NCBI GenBank assembly: GCA_008477525.1
Contig: SPDT01000006.1
Location: 647,501 to 711,500 of the forward strand
Length of the DNA: 64,000 nucleotides
Source: Hypomyces perniciosus
Lineage: Eukaryota > Ascomycota > Sordariomycetes > Hypocreales > Hypocreaceae
Direction: 5' to 3'
This document shows positions 1-10,656 of this stretch, one piece after another. Position numbers and translations under genes: made by a program. The notes under the pieces are model-generated. The model did no database searches. It saw nothing but the letters and a program-made list of their open reading frames with translations, and was not told the origin of the DNA. Position 1 is the first letter of the stretch. Each line of letters begins with the position of its first letter.

Positions 1-412
1 TGGCTCGGGGGGGCGAGCTGGTGTCAGGGGAGGCATTGAACTAGTGGGTTGAGATGGTGGAGCACCATAAGGCTCGTGGGTAGGACCTGGAGGCTGTCTT
101 GGCTGTGGCGTTGACATTGGCCGAGATGACGGCGGTGCCAGCGGCGGCGAGTGTACGGCAGAGGGATCAGACAGCAATGATCGCATTGGCTGAGCAGGTT
201 GTTGCTGGACTGGCGGAGCATAAGGCTGGGCAGCAACAGATCGAGAGGGTTCTTGAGAAGGGGGTCTAGTTAATGAGAAAGGCTCTCGTGGGCCTCCCCC
301 ATGGCTTGGTTGTTGTCGGTGGCCGAAATGCTCGTAGTGGTGTTGAGGTGGTGGTGCTTCGGGCTCTTGCTTTACTCTCATCGCTTGTTGTTGCTGTTGT
401 TGCTGTTGTTGT

Positions 413-444
<32 letters not shown>

Positions 445-518
445 TTGTTGTTGTTGTTGTTCAACCTGTCGAGCAGCAAATTCTCTCTCTCGTTCTCTTT
501 CTCTTTCCCTCTCTCTAA

Positions 519-561
<43 letters not shown>

Positions 562-3500
562 CTGTTTCTCACGTAAACGCTTCATGTTCATTCGCTCCAT
601 CTCCATCTGAGCACTGGCATCAGCAACCATGGACTCGGGATGTGCTTGCTGTAGCGGTTGGGCCGCAGCCAAAGGACGTGGGTCTCGGAGTTCTGGAACC
701 TGGCTCGTAGGAGCCTTCTGGGGCAGTGGTACTCGCTGCAGTGGAGGATCATGTTCTCGCTCGGGAAAGCCAAATGGTCGCATGTGGGGCGGACGCGAAG
801 GACGGACATTCGGGGACATGGTTGGCGGCGCTGGCTGGGGCACAGAGTGAGGTTGCATCGCAAGGGGTTGCTGCCCAGGTTGTGCGAGTGGTTGTTGGAC
901 TGGTGCCTGTGCAATGGGCACAGTGTAACTCGAGAATGGCTGTGCTCGTAACGGTTGCGCCAGTGCCGGCTCCACTTTGGGTTGTGAAGAATCAAGGTGA
1001 GCGTCGACACCTGGAGCAACTGCAAGTGGTCTTGAGGTGCTAGCCGTGGAGATATCAGACCTTCTACCACGGCCACCTGTGGTCGGTTGCGGTGGGTCAG
1101 GCCGTTTCTCTCCCCTCGCTTTCTTCGCATCAGCTTCTTGGACGATTAAATCCCACTCTGTCTTTCCTTGATCCTTCTGCCGAACAAAATAGTTCTTGAC
1201 CTATCAAAGGGCGTTAGCGAGTAGTCAGTAATCATCAAAAACAGAGAAACATACCATGACGGCTGTCTTGGATCCCATGTGAGTGGCGATAGCTGTCCAA
1301 TCAGACCCGAATGCTCTTAGGAGAAGTGGGAAGTCATTAGCTTCCGATACACTCCAGTAGCTCGATGCCTGTGATTGCGATTTCCGTTCTGCATGTGGCT
1401 GTGCCAAGTTGAACGTGGTCATGGAAGGCTGGGGAGGCGGTAGTGGCTCAGGCCTGAGCGATGGCGCCGCCATGACTTCCGTAATTGACGTGACAGGCGG
1501 GGGCTTGGGCCTTTCGATGCTCTGAATTGGTTGCTGCTGCTGCACGGCGAAAGGAGGTGGCTGGATGCCAGCAGGTAATAGTTGCTCAAATTGCGGTGGC
1601 ATACGCTGGGGATCAGGTGGAGCCGGGGGTTGGAATTCCATTGGGATCGGTCGTGAGTCGGCCCGTGAACGTCCTTTGCCAGCAACAGGAGCTGGAGCAG
1701 CTGCGAGGAACTGGTTGGGCTTCGGCATCTTTGCATCTTTGTCCTTGTCCTTGTCCTTTTCTTTGTCTTTGTCCTTGTCCTTGGCAGCTTTCCTTCTCCC
1801 CTTTCGTCCGTCTACCTTCTCAGGTTGATCCGGTTTAACAGTGGCCGATACACCACGTCGTCCAGGAGTCCCGGCAGGAGTGCTCTCGCCATCAGTTTGA
1901 GGTTGTTCGAATCCCCAGGTTGGGGCAGCAGCCCGGCGTGGTCGTCTCCTCTCACCATTTTCACCATTTTCTTGGTTCTCTTCTCCTTCAGGTTCACCGT
2001 TGCGTAGTTCGGAAACCAGGGCACTCGATCTCTGTTTCCCTCTTCCGCCCTTCTTGCGCTTTTTAGGCTGCTTTTTGAGCTTCTCTTTGAGGTTGAGTTC
2101 CTTCTTCTTCATATAGTAGTACAGGATGCAGGTTCGGAAATCACCGTTGGGGATAACTTCTGCGATCTTGCCCCATTGCTTTGGAAGCTCTAGATATCGT
2201 TTCTCAAAGAGTTGCGCTTCTTCCTCCGTGAAATTGTTAACAGGTGGCAGCACTTCCCAGGCCGAGACCAGCCTATCAGGCGGTGTGTATCCGGTTTGGT
2301 CATCATACTGAGCTCGTTGCTTTTCCGCTTCGTCCCAGTACATGCTTGGGATTACAGCTTCCTTATCACTGCGGTATTTCTCCTGCTGGATTCGCAACTC
2401 TCGTTCCTTTCTCTCTTCATCTTCCCGCATGGAGGCCTGTAGCACACGCTCCAGATCGCGTTCGGTAGCGAATCGCCTGCCAGTTCCTCGCCCCTCCGGT
2501 TTATGTTCAGGTGTAGCCGAGCCATTGGCATCCGCCGGTGCAGAAACGGAGAATTTGTCCCTACTCTTCACGGCTGCAGGGTCATCTGACATGGTGAATT
2601 CAAGGTAGCGCAGATAGTTTTCAGCATAGATCTTGCGCTCACTCTCTTGTTCCGCTGTCTTGTCGAGGTGAATCTTCTGGAGGTGCTCGGCGACAAACTC
2701 ATCGATCATGGGATCTGAATCCAGCGTTTCTATAAACTCCTTGTCCTTGTACCAGGCTGGACCACTGTAATCTGGGAGGGTATCAATCGGTGGCGTCGTC
2801 ATGTACTGACGGACGGACCCAATGTCCATGTAAGTCTCGTCCTCAGACTCTGTTTCGTCATCCTCCTCGTCCTCAACTTGAGAAGGAGTGCTAGGAGGCT
2901 TGGATACATTTTCGGTTGTTTCCATCGGAGCGGTGGGCTGAGCAGCGGGCAATTGAGACTCTTCGGCAACGGTGGGCAGAGCTGTTTCTTCGGCATCCCT
3001 CAAGTCCTGGTCTTCAGTTGCAATATCGGCAACACTATCTGATTGCTTCTCAGACTCAGGGGGTGCTTCGGTCTTTCCCTCGTCGATGTCCATCTCTTCT
3101 GGTTTTGGCTGGGACTCTTCTCCAACTTTCTTCTCCGCAATAGGTGTGACTGGTTCAGTAGGTTCATCAGTCACCATATCAGTTGTTGGTGCTTCGCCGA
3201 CCGGTACTAAACTGATTGGTACTTCATTGGTTGGAGCTTTGCTGGTTGGAGCCTCGCTAATGGGAGTCTCGCTAATGGGAGCTTCGCTAATGGGAGCTTC
3301 GCTGATGGGAGCCTCATTGACTGGCGCCTCGCTGATTGGTGCCTCGCTGACTGGTGCTTCGCTGACTGGTGCCTCACTAACTGGAGCTTCGTTGACAGGA
3401 GCTTCGTTGACAGGAGCTTCGTTGACAGAAGCTTCACTGATTGGAGCTTCACTGATTGGAGCCTCACTGATTGGAGCCTCACTGATTGGAGTCTCACCGA

Positions 3501-5683
3501 TCGGAATTTTACTGATTGGAGGTTCGCTAGTTTTATCGTCGGTTAACTCCTTCACTTCCTTTGGAGATTTAACTTCGTTAGGAGCATCGGTAGTCTCTGG
3601 TGGCTGGACATCAATCTTCCCGGCTCCCAATTCAGGGACTTGGGTTGCATCGCCCAGCATCTCTAGCAGCCCTTCACTATCATTCAAGATTTCAACCATG
3701 GATCCATGGGAAAGAGACATATAGCGAGCCATGACTTCCAGTGGCAAGTTTGGCTTTTGGAGCTTGTTCAATTCTGCCTCCGTTTTGTCAATTTCCATAG
3801 CAAAGAAATCGCTCATGTCTTCGTCGTCGGATTCTGAAGGCTCTCCTTGCTGTGGATTCCTGGGGGGTAAGGCAAATCTGACTACACCAACCACAGGGTG
3901 TTTCCGCCTTCGCCTTGGTGCTGGTTTAATCGTAGTCGTCGACTTGTCAATTGTCCGGCTGTCTGGAAACTTGGGTACAGTGTCGAAATGCGGTGAAGAG
4001 CTTGGCACAGCGGTTTCTCTTGGATATCCAGCTGACCTAGTATCGTAATCCAATGATTCTCGTCGGTGATCTATCGATGGTCTTCGGAAGTGTCTCTCCT
4101 CCTCTGGTCTAGCCGTAATTTCACCTGGCTCCGCACTATGGTGAGAACGCATCCTGTTCTCAAAACCTGACGCGTACGAATCCGACTTTGCATCACTACT
4201 GCGAGGTCGTCTCGGATCGGACTGGTCGGTTTGTGAGCTTCCACGCTGGAACGGAACAGGTCGTTGTTGCGCAAAGCTTTGCGATCTCATAACCTTGGGT
4301 GATTCTGGCGGCTTCTTCAGATTTGGATTGATCCACTGTTTGCTTGATGGGCGCTGTTGTTTCTGTTGCTGTGCTCGAGGACCAAGAGGAATAGGAGGGC
4401 TGTCGTGAATCGCAGATTTCGAAGGCCCCATAGGCGGTATAGGTGTTTCAGGGACCCCAGAGGAGTGTCCTGCAGAGACAGGACGTTCTCCAAAAGCTCT
4501 CGGGGCAGTTGGTGGTGGCTTACCTATACCAAGCGCAACGGCTTGGCTCTCTCCAATGCTGGGGGGACGGTTCGGCACGGATCCAAATGCTGGAGCTGAC
4601 GGCGCAACGGGAGGAGGTGATACCTCTTTAGCCTGGGCAGCAGACTCCTGTGCAGCACGAGCCTCCATTTTTGCGCGAAATAGCTCTCGATCTCCTCGGT
4701 CTCTTTCGTTGTGGGGGTCGCGCCGCACTTCAGCTTCCGGGTATCGATCGCTTCGATCGCGTTCGTCCCGTTCACGAGCCCAACGCCCTTCCTGAGAGCG
4801 GCTGCGAGGGTATCGGTCGCCGCGATCGTCATACGGCATCCGTCCCCGGCCTCGGTCTGCTGGCCAATCGCCCCTGCCTCCTCTTCCCCGACCACGAATA
4901 AATCCACCGCCACGGAGAAATGGGGCCATTCCGAATGGCGGTTCGGACGACGAAGAGCCAGCTGATGGAGGGCCTCCATCGCGAGAACCACGTCGCGACC
5001 TGTCGGCATCTGGGCCTGGTGGCAGATCCCGCTCTCGATCTCGGAAATCCCGCGCTGGCGATCGCGCCCTCCCGATTGGCGACCTTCGTGATCTAAATTC
5101 CCTTGAGTCTCGCCATTCTCTCTCCCGCTCGCGATCACGATCGCGCTCCCGGCTTCTCTCGTCTCGATACCGGTCGCGATAATCCATCTCTCTGTCCCTC
5201 CCACGATCTCTGCTGTCGTCTCTCCCAGGCCAACCTCTTCCTCTGCCTCGGCCTCTTCCACCTCTAAAATCGCCAGCAAAGCCTCCTCCTCTTGGCCCAC
5301 TGGGTGGGTCAATCAGGGCCTTGGGTCCGCGCGGAGGCTCTCTTCGAAGCGGATCGCCAAAGCCATCCCTATTCGATTGGAAAACTGAAGAATTAGACCT
5401 GACCTCTGTTGATGAGCGACGTCTGTCGCCATCGCTGTAATGCGATGCCCGCTCAAATCGGTCTGGGGAGCGGTCTCTCGGTGACCTAGACCGACGGTCC
5501 GCGTCATATCTGGAATATCGGGACGCCCTGGATAGATGCAGATGTGAGTAAATAACGCATTTTGAATAGTGCGGGAGACAGCTGTCGTTGGTTCCGTGCT
5601 CGATTCCATCCCTCGGCATCATAAATCATAGCCGAGGGAGCATCGCAGTCGTCCACGAGGGTCTTCGAGCGCAGTACGTACAT
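1..5683 (-). CDS. snt1: Snt1/NCoR-type SANT-domain corepressor, 3' end cut by window edge
   Basis: Exons run 5683-5682, 5527-1255 and 1200 to beyond base 1, with introns at 5528-5681 and 1201-1254. At least 1,825 residues are visible. The first SANT domain lies near residues 1090-1145 (NFTEEEAQLFEKRY, ILYYYMKKKE). A second SANT, near 1385-1435, spans the last visible intron (WSVSEANDF ... AVM joined to VKNYFVRQ). Tandem SANT domains in a very large disordered protein are the hallmark of Snt1/SMRT/NCoR, the scaffold of the Set3-Hos2 histone deacetylase complex in the nucleus. The N-terminus is rich in RS/RD and RGG-like sequence, the middle carries about 21 pentapeptide repeats, and the C-terminal part has two polyglutamine runs. 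The chosen start is an ATG whose A and T end exon 1 and whose G opens exon 2, giving MASRYSRYD; there is no other in-frame ATG upstream. Family assignment is by domain recognition and the symbol follows yeast. Confidence 0.8.
380..575 (-). repeat. CAG/CAA polyglutamine tracts
   Basis: Two mixed CAG/CAA runs in the last visible exon of the Snt1-like gene encode about 15 and about 25 glutamines. They are separated by a charged segment beginning LRERERE. The codon mixture interrupts pure CAG repeats. Confidence 0.95.
3195..3510 (-). repeat. 15-base minisatellite coding for SEAPI/NEAPV pentapeptides
   Basis: About 21 consecutive 15-base units inside the Snt1-like gene encode variants of (S/N)EAP(I/V/T), roughly residues 672-782. 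Units differ by single bases, so this is a diverged rather than freshly expanded array. It lies in a disordered acidic segment and keeps the reading frame. Confidence 0.9.
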
Positions 5684-6544
5684 AGTGAATGGCGGGCCAG
5701 CGCCGGATGAGATGCTGCAAAGGTGTCGCTGGTCCCATTCAGAAGCAAGCCGAGTCGCGGAATCAGAGCAGATGATAGGGGCGTCAGTCGTAGACGGCCT
5801 TGTTGATTCAATACGGGGCGAAGTGGTCGATAGGTCCGCTAGCGTGCCTCTCAGCCTCACGTCAAGACGGAGGGGCGCCGCGGACGGTGAGAATCGGTCG
5901 ACTCGGGTGCTCAAAGGCGTCCGCTAGCAGGGCCCGGCCGCGCAGCGGTGGATAATCGCAGAGTTGTCGATGCGGACGGCCGTCGAGGGCTGGACAGAGT
6001 GGTAGTGGTATGGATGAAGGGTTGAAGATCTCCAGGTCCACCAGTTCTTCAAAATACGTACAGATCGCGTGGCGCTTGGACGGCCAGGCAGAGCCCATCA
6101 CTTGCCGCGGGACGCTAGTCTGCTCTCGGAGCCGACTGTTACTATTGCCGTTTTTTTATTGCTCCTTTCGAAGTGCCCTAGTACGGAGTACTACGGAGTA
6201 GTACTTCCAAAGTATTAGTACTACTCCGTAATGGTCCTACTACTAGGTAGTCTTAGTATTCCCACCCTAGTGCGGGGCCTAAAAATCTCGAGAAAAAAAT
6301 ATGGGAATATTAATTAAAGAGGGAAATAGAGAGCAAAGCATCCAGCGTTGATACAATACCCCCGTTAATCTTCCGTTCAATCTCAACATCAAGGTATTAC
6401 ACACATGCAGAGTGAAAACGTCTTTTTCTGTTGTTCTTCTTCCTTCACATACTTTCTCAAATACATATTATCCCTTTCTCTCTTCCTTCGCTAATCTTTC
6501 AACAAAGCCTCTTACTTGTTGACAACCAAATCTATACCCCCGTC
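5684..6544. promoter_or_regulatory. Divergent promoter between snt1 and deoxyhypusine synthase
   Basis: This spacer holds the noncoding leader of the minus-strand gene and the promoter and leader of the plus-strand gene. Around 6165-6260 there is a cluster of three TACGGAGTA/TACTCCGTA 9-mers, two of which form a 14-base inverted repeat. The stretch from about 6410 to 6500 is pyrimidine-rich, as often found just upstream of fungal start codons. An ATG at 6405 opens a 29-codon frame closing at 6494, which would be an upstream ORF if the transcript starts that far out. Confidence 0.5.
6192..6230. repeat. 14-base perfect inverted repeat containing TACGGAGTA
   Basis: Left arm 6192-6205 (TACGGAGTAGTACT) and right arm 6217-6230 are exact reverse complements around an 11-base loop. 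A further copy of the 9-mer lies at 6182-6190. Confidence 0.9.
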
Positions 6545-7726
6545 ATGGCAGAGAGCAACGCTGGTGCGCCTCCAGCAGAGGTCACCAATGCTGTCCTCGT
6601 CAAGTCCGAGGAGATGCCCAAGGACGCCCAAAAGGTGGAGGAGCTTGACTTCAACAAGTTAAAGGGACCCATCACAGCTGAAGATTTATTCCTCGGAATG
6701 CGGAACATGGGGTTTCAAGCAACATCCATGAGCGAGGCGATAAGGATCATTAACGACATGGTTAGTGAGAACCTTGAATTGAATCCAACCGGCAGGAGAG
6801 TCGTTAACAAATGGTTGAAAAGAGAGCATGGAGAGATCCGGAAACAGGAGACAAGACCACCATCTTCCTAGGATATACTTCCAATTTGATCTCTTCAGGA
6901 CTTCGAGGAGTGTTCCGATGGCTGGTTGAGCATAACCATGTCTCATGCATCGTCACAACTGCCGGTGGTGTAGAGGAAGACTTCATCAAGTGCCTGGGCG
7001 AAACATACATGAGCTCATTCAGTGCCGTCGGCGCTGACTTACGCAAGAAGGGTCTCAACAGAATTGGCAACCTAGTGGTACCGAATGCAAACTACTGTGC
7101 CTTTGAGGATTGGGTGATCCCCATCTTCAACAAGATGCTGGAGGAGCAAGAGGCAAGCAAAGGGACGGAAGATGAGATCCACTGGACGCCTTCAAAGGTC
7201 ATTCATCGACTGGGCAAAGAAATCAATGACGAGCGCTCCGTCTACTATTGGGCATACAAGAACAACATCCCCGTTTTCTGCCCTGCTCTCACTGATGGCA
7301 GCCTTGGAGATATGCTGTACTTTCACACATTCAAGAGCTCGCCACAGCAGCTAAGAATTGATCTCGTGGAGGACATCCGACGCATCAACACGATTGCCGT
7401 GAGAGCAAAACGGGCTGGAATGATTATTCTTGGAGGCGGCGTCGTCAAACATCACATAGCCAACGCATGTCTTATGCGGAACGGTGCTGAATCGGCTGTC
7501 TACATCAACACGGCTCAGGAGTTCGATGGAAGCGACGCGGGAGCCCGACCGGACGAGGCAGTGTCCTGGGGTAAGATCAAAATTGGTGCAGACAACGTAA
7601 AGGTAAGTTCACCCCTAGAGGTTATTATATTGTTTGAAATTCACTGAACAATGCCTTTAGGTGTATCTGGAAGCAACAGCTTGCTTCCCCTTCATAGTGG
7701 CGAACACCTTTGCCAAAGATATTTAG
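6545..7726 (+). CDS. dys1: Deoxyhypusine synthase
   Basis: Exons are 6545-6760, 6823-7602 and 7661-7726, giving 353 residues, close to the usual 350-370. The enzyme uses NAD and spermidine to turn a lysine of the translation factor eIF5A into deoxyhypusine in the cytoplasm. The sequence is strongly recognisable: [28 protein letters not shown], and the active-site segment [12 protein letters not shown], whose lysine (about residue 281) matches the family's catalytic Lys. [18 protein letters not shown] follows it. The first join restores [13 protein letters not shown] and the second restores [15 protein letters not shown]. The start MAESNAG sits in a good context and the open frame before it (from 6431) has no earlier ATG. 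Essential single-copy gene in fungi; nothing about it looks unusual. Confidence 0.97.
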
Positions 7727-8363
7727 GGAAATTAAAACTTCGAAAACAAAGACAATAGGTTCCATAATACGAAAGTAGAGACCGCAATACCGTAGAGAAA
7801 GCCTCAAGCAAACATGGTCAACAGAGTCAAAGGACCCTTGACGGCACTACAAAGGAGAGAGAACCTGAGTCACAGGGCAGTGTGAATCCATGTAGATGAT
7901 GCCAAGTCGCGGCCTTTTTGCAGGACTGTGAAATGCTTCAATTTCCTAGCAAACTTCTCTATTCCACGATCTATAGCTGAGCGTGTTGATGGGTTCGGCT
8001 TTTGTCGTTGCTAATAAGTCAGGGGGGGACTGGAACCTAACACTCCAACGAAAATGGTCAGCTATTGTATGAGGTTGAGACTCGGCAGACTTTGATCACT
8101 CACTCATTTCTGCTTTTCGGTAGAATTATTGGCATTTGCCGCCAACACTGCCAGCATCCAGAAATAATCAAGGACGAATCAAGAATTGGCAGGTAAAGGA
8201 CGTCGCGGATCTGGTACGGCATATTCCCAAACGGAAAAGAGCCAAACGCAAAGAGAAAGTCCTAAGGTACAGAGAATATGCGGCCGAATTGTGACTTCTG
8301 TTGTTGTTGTCGGCACGAGTAATGGGTGTCGATTGTGAACTTCGTTCGTCTTGCTCACATACC
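7727..8363. other. Spacer downstream of deoxyhypusine synthase
   Basis: This is the presumed 3' untranslated region plus spacer between convergent genes. I see no coding frame, repeat or RNA gene in it. Confidence 0.5.
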
Positions 8364-8588
8364 TCAGTGCCCGGAGAGTAGTAGGGCCATCAGACCTTCT
8401 GCCGCGAGCCTTTTTTCGATTTCTTCTCGTTCCAGTCGCATTTCGTACAAGATCTGCGCGGCTTCCAGAAGCTCGTCACTCTCTGTCGGGGAACCTCCAG
8501 GCTCTGTTTTGGGAGCTTTGTGGGTTTTCTTGTGGGTAAAATGACGCGCCTTGCCACGCTGTCTCCTGTTCTTCCTAGGGGCTGGCAT
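8364..8588 (-). CDS. Small basic hypothetical protein, 74 residues
   Basis: A single-exon frame reads MPAPRKNRRQRGKARHF at the start and ends LLLSGH. The first third is strongly basic, and the remainder (about residues 37-66) looks helical and charged, with ELLEAAQILYEMRLEREE. The ATG has a favourable GACA context. Helix-like periodicity and a composition unlike random spacer make it a plausible gene. A good splice donor (GTATGT) lies immediately after the stop, so either the 3' UTR has an intron or the C-terminus differs in a spliced form. I do not recognise a family. Confidence 0.5.
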   Translation of the reverse strand: MPAPRKNRRQRGKARHFTHKKTHKAPKTEPGGSPTESDELLEAAQILYEMRLEREEIEKRLAAEGLMALLLSGH

Positions 8589-9033
8589 TGTCGTCGTTTT
8601 ATCTGAGATGTATCAAAGTAGATGCTCGAGGTTAGAAAAGTAGGTACTCAAGGTTAGAAAAGTACGTGCAAGGTAACAGAGTGATGATGATGATAAAAGA
8701 AGAAGCCAGGTGGGCTATCCAGCTGTCAGAAGTTTTGTGTGGGAAAGAACACACGCCCAAGTGAATTGACTGTCAGGGGGACTTCAGACGCAATAAAGTT
8801 GGCAGAAAAGCATAGGCATTTGGCAAAACTGCAACTTAGATTCTCTACTTCCACTACCTCTAACGTTACAACGTTGTCAGTAACCGCAACGCTCCAATAC
8901 CTCTTTACAAGCAAGCCCCTTGGACAGATGCAGCAGAATACACTAGTCACGGCCTTCCTTCACGATCACCGTTTAGATAGAGTTGAATTCACTCAGAGAC
9001 CTTCCAGCTCCCTATAACGATGTCAACCAACCA
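8589..9033. other. Spacer between small ORF and aldo-keto reductase
   Basis: It holds the promoter of the small minus-strand ORF and the 3' side of the aldo-keto reductase. Near 8620-8670 two diverged copies of a roughly 25-base segment (AGGTTAGAAAAGTA) lie in tandem. No convincing gene. Confidence 0.5.
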
Positions 9034-10029
9034 TTAGGACCCCCCAATCAACTTCTTGAAGCTGATCACAGCAGATTCCCAATCCGAAGCCCCCTCGCCC
9101 TCAGCCCAGACGCCTACTTTCTCGATACCCTCCAAATCCTCATTCATGTGCTCCTCGTTTGTCGTCCCATCCAAGATCGTGATGCCCTCCAATCCCAGCA
9201 CGAGGGAGTAGTACGCCGCGACCATGCCGACGCCTGCTTTCTGCACCACCTCCTGCACAGGCTTGCTCTTAACAAGACGTCCATTGGCAGTGATTGTCCA
9301 AAACGACTGGAATACGACCCCTTTCTCACGACAAAACGCGCGGAGCTGAGTCTCATAGCCTGTGCGATCGTGGAATCTATTCTGGACGACAGCGGGCTTG
9401 ACAGTCATCTGATCATACAGGGTCTGCAATATGGGAAATGTCGTGTTGGAAATTCCAAGATTTCTGATCTTGTGAGGCGCATATGTTTCCAGAGTCTTCC
9501 ATACGGTTATCGTGTCTTGCATGCTATCCATCGGAGAGTGCAGCACGAGGCTGTCTAGGTATGCCTCTTGACCATCGATTGCGAAGTTGGCGAGGGAGGA
9601 CTTGACAGACTGATGGACCTTGTCAACCAACGGGGCATCCAGATCGTACGGGGTTATGTGGTTTTGGCCGGCTGGAGAAGTAAACTTGGTTTGAATCTAC
9701 GAATTGCAGTCAGCCAGACGATTTCACGCTGGGATATTTCACGAAGCTGGACTGGTTCATACGTAAAGGTCCTCTCGTCTGATGATTCCTTCTTTTATCG
9801 CCCGCTTGACGCCGACACTGACACCATGTTCGTCATAATGCTTAGGCTGGGCTGCTGTGTCGATTGCCCGGAAGCCAGCCTTCAGGGCCTTATGGACGAG
9901 GTCGGCCGTCTGTTCTTTCTTCCACGCCGTCCCATAGACGAGCTTTGGGATGGTTGAGGCCGCAGATACGCCCAAGGTGAGATCGCGGGCAAGCCGTGAT
10001 GCCTGGGCTCCAATGGAGGGTTGAGTCAT
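9034..10029 (-). CDS. Aldo-keto reductase family oxidoreductase
   Basis: Exons 10029-9763 and 9696-9034 (intron 66 bases) give 309 residues, a normal length for this NADPH-dependent family. All four catalytic residues can be placed: Asp57 in FRAIDTAA, Tyr65 in PKHYDE, Lys93 in IQTKF and His142 in LVLHSP. The intron join LY-IQTKF restores the lysine strand. These enzymes reduce aldehydes, ketones or sugars in the cytosol; the substrate cannot be read from sequence. It is transcribed away from the dihydrodiol-dehydrogenase-like gene at 10657, with only 627 bases between their starts. Confidence 0.92.
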
Positions 10030-10656
10030 GATGACTACCCAGAATCGCTATGGAATATAGCCTAGGTATTTGTCGATGGTGTGTTTGATCAGGGAAGCCA
10101 ATTCAGCGGGGCAAAGGCGCAGATGCATCTCATCTCGTATGAGGTCATCAGCCTGTTCTGAACGAATCCAAAAAAAAAATCGATCTATTTCCATTACAAC
10201 GCATACATTCAAAACCAGATCCTTCATCACGATAAGCATCCCATTTATTGAAAACTAGAAGGCTCTATTCCAAGTACTACGAGCACCACGAGGTCATGTT
10301 GAATTGTCATCAGTTTGTGTTTTGATTCAACCTTGATGAATCTACCCCACCATTACGTCTCCCCAGCAAAACGGCTAAATAGCTCTTCATCGACATCAGT
10401 TCAGCGTACGGAGTATTAATCAGCCTGAGATCTCCTCTTTGTTTCCGGTGTGACACAACTCCACCATCTCCATCCTCATCTTGACAGTTGATTGGCGAGG
10501 ATATCAACTCCCTCACTTCGGACATTTACCCGGCATTTTATACAACAAAGCGTTTCGCCACCATCAATTGAGGCTCACGATAAAAGGCCAACAAGGCGGT
10601 CCTCCAGCACTCGCCTAGTACTCATCTCTAACCTCAATCAATCCGCATCTTTCACA
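10030..10656. promoter_or_regulatory. Divergent promoter shared by two oxidoreductases
   Basis: The stretch contains both promoters for the aldo-keto reductase (minus) and the Gfo/Idh/MocA oxidoreductase (plus). One TACGGAGTA copy lies near 10407. No coding frame is convincing. Shared control is an inference from distance alone. Confidence 0.45.

Noticed and set aside
273..576. Plus-strand frames rich in Leu, Val and Ala
   Set aside because: They are shadows of the CAG/CAA polyglutamine tracts of the minus-strand gene.
1895..1925. TTCGAATCCCC resembling a tRNA T-arm
   Set aside because: It lies inside a coding exon and no acceptor, D or anticodon arm can be placed around it.
2972..3724. A 250-codon plus-strand frame rich in GASLIGASLTGAS
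   Set aside because: It is the antisense reading of the pentapeptide array in the Snt1-like gene; the repeat keeps several frames open at once.
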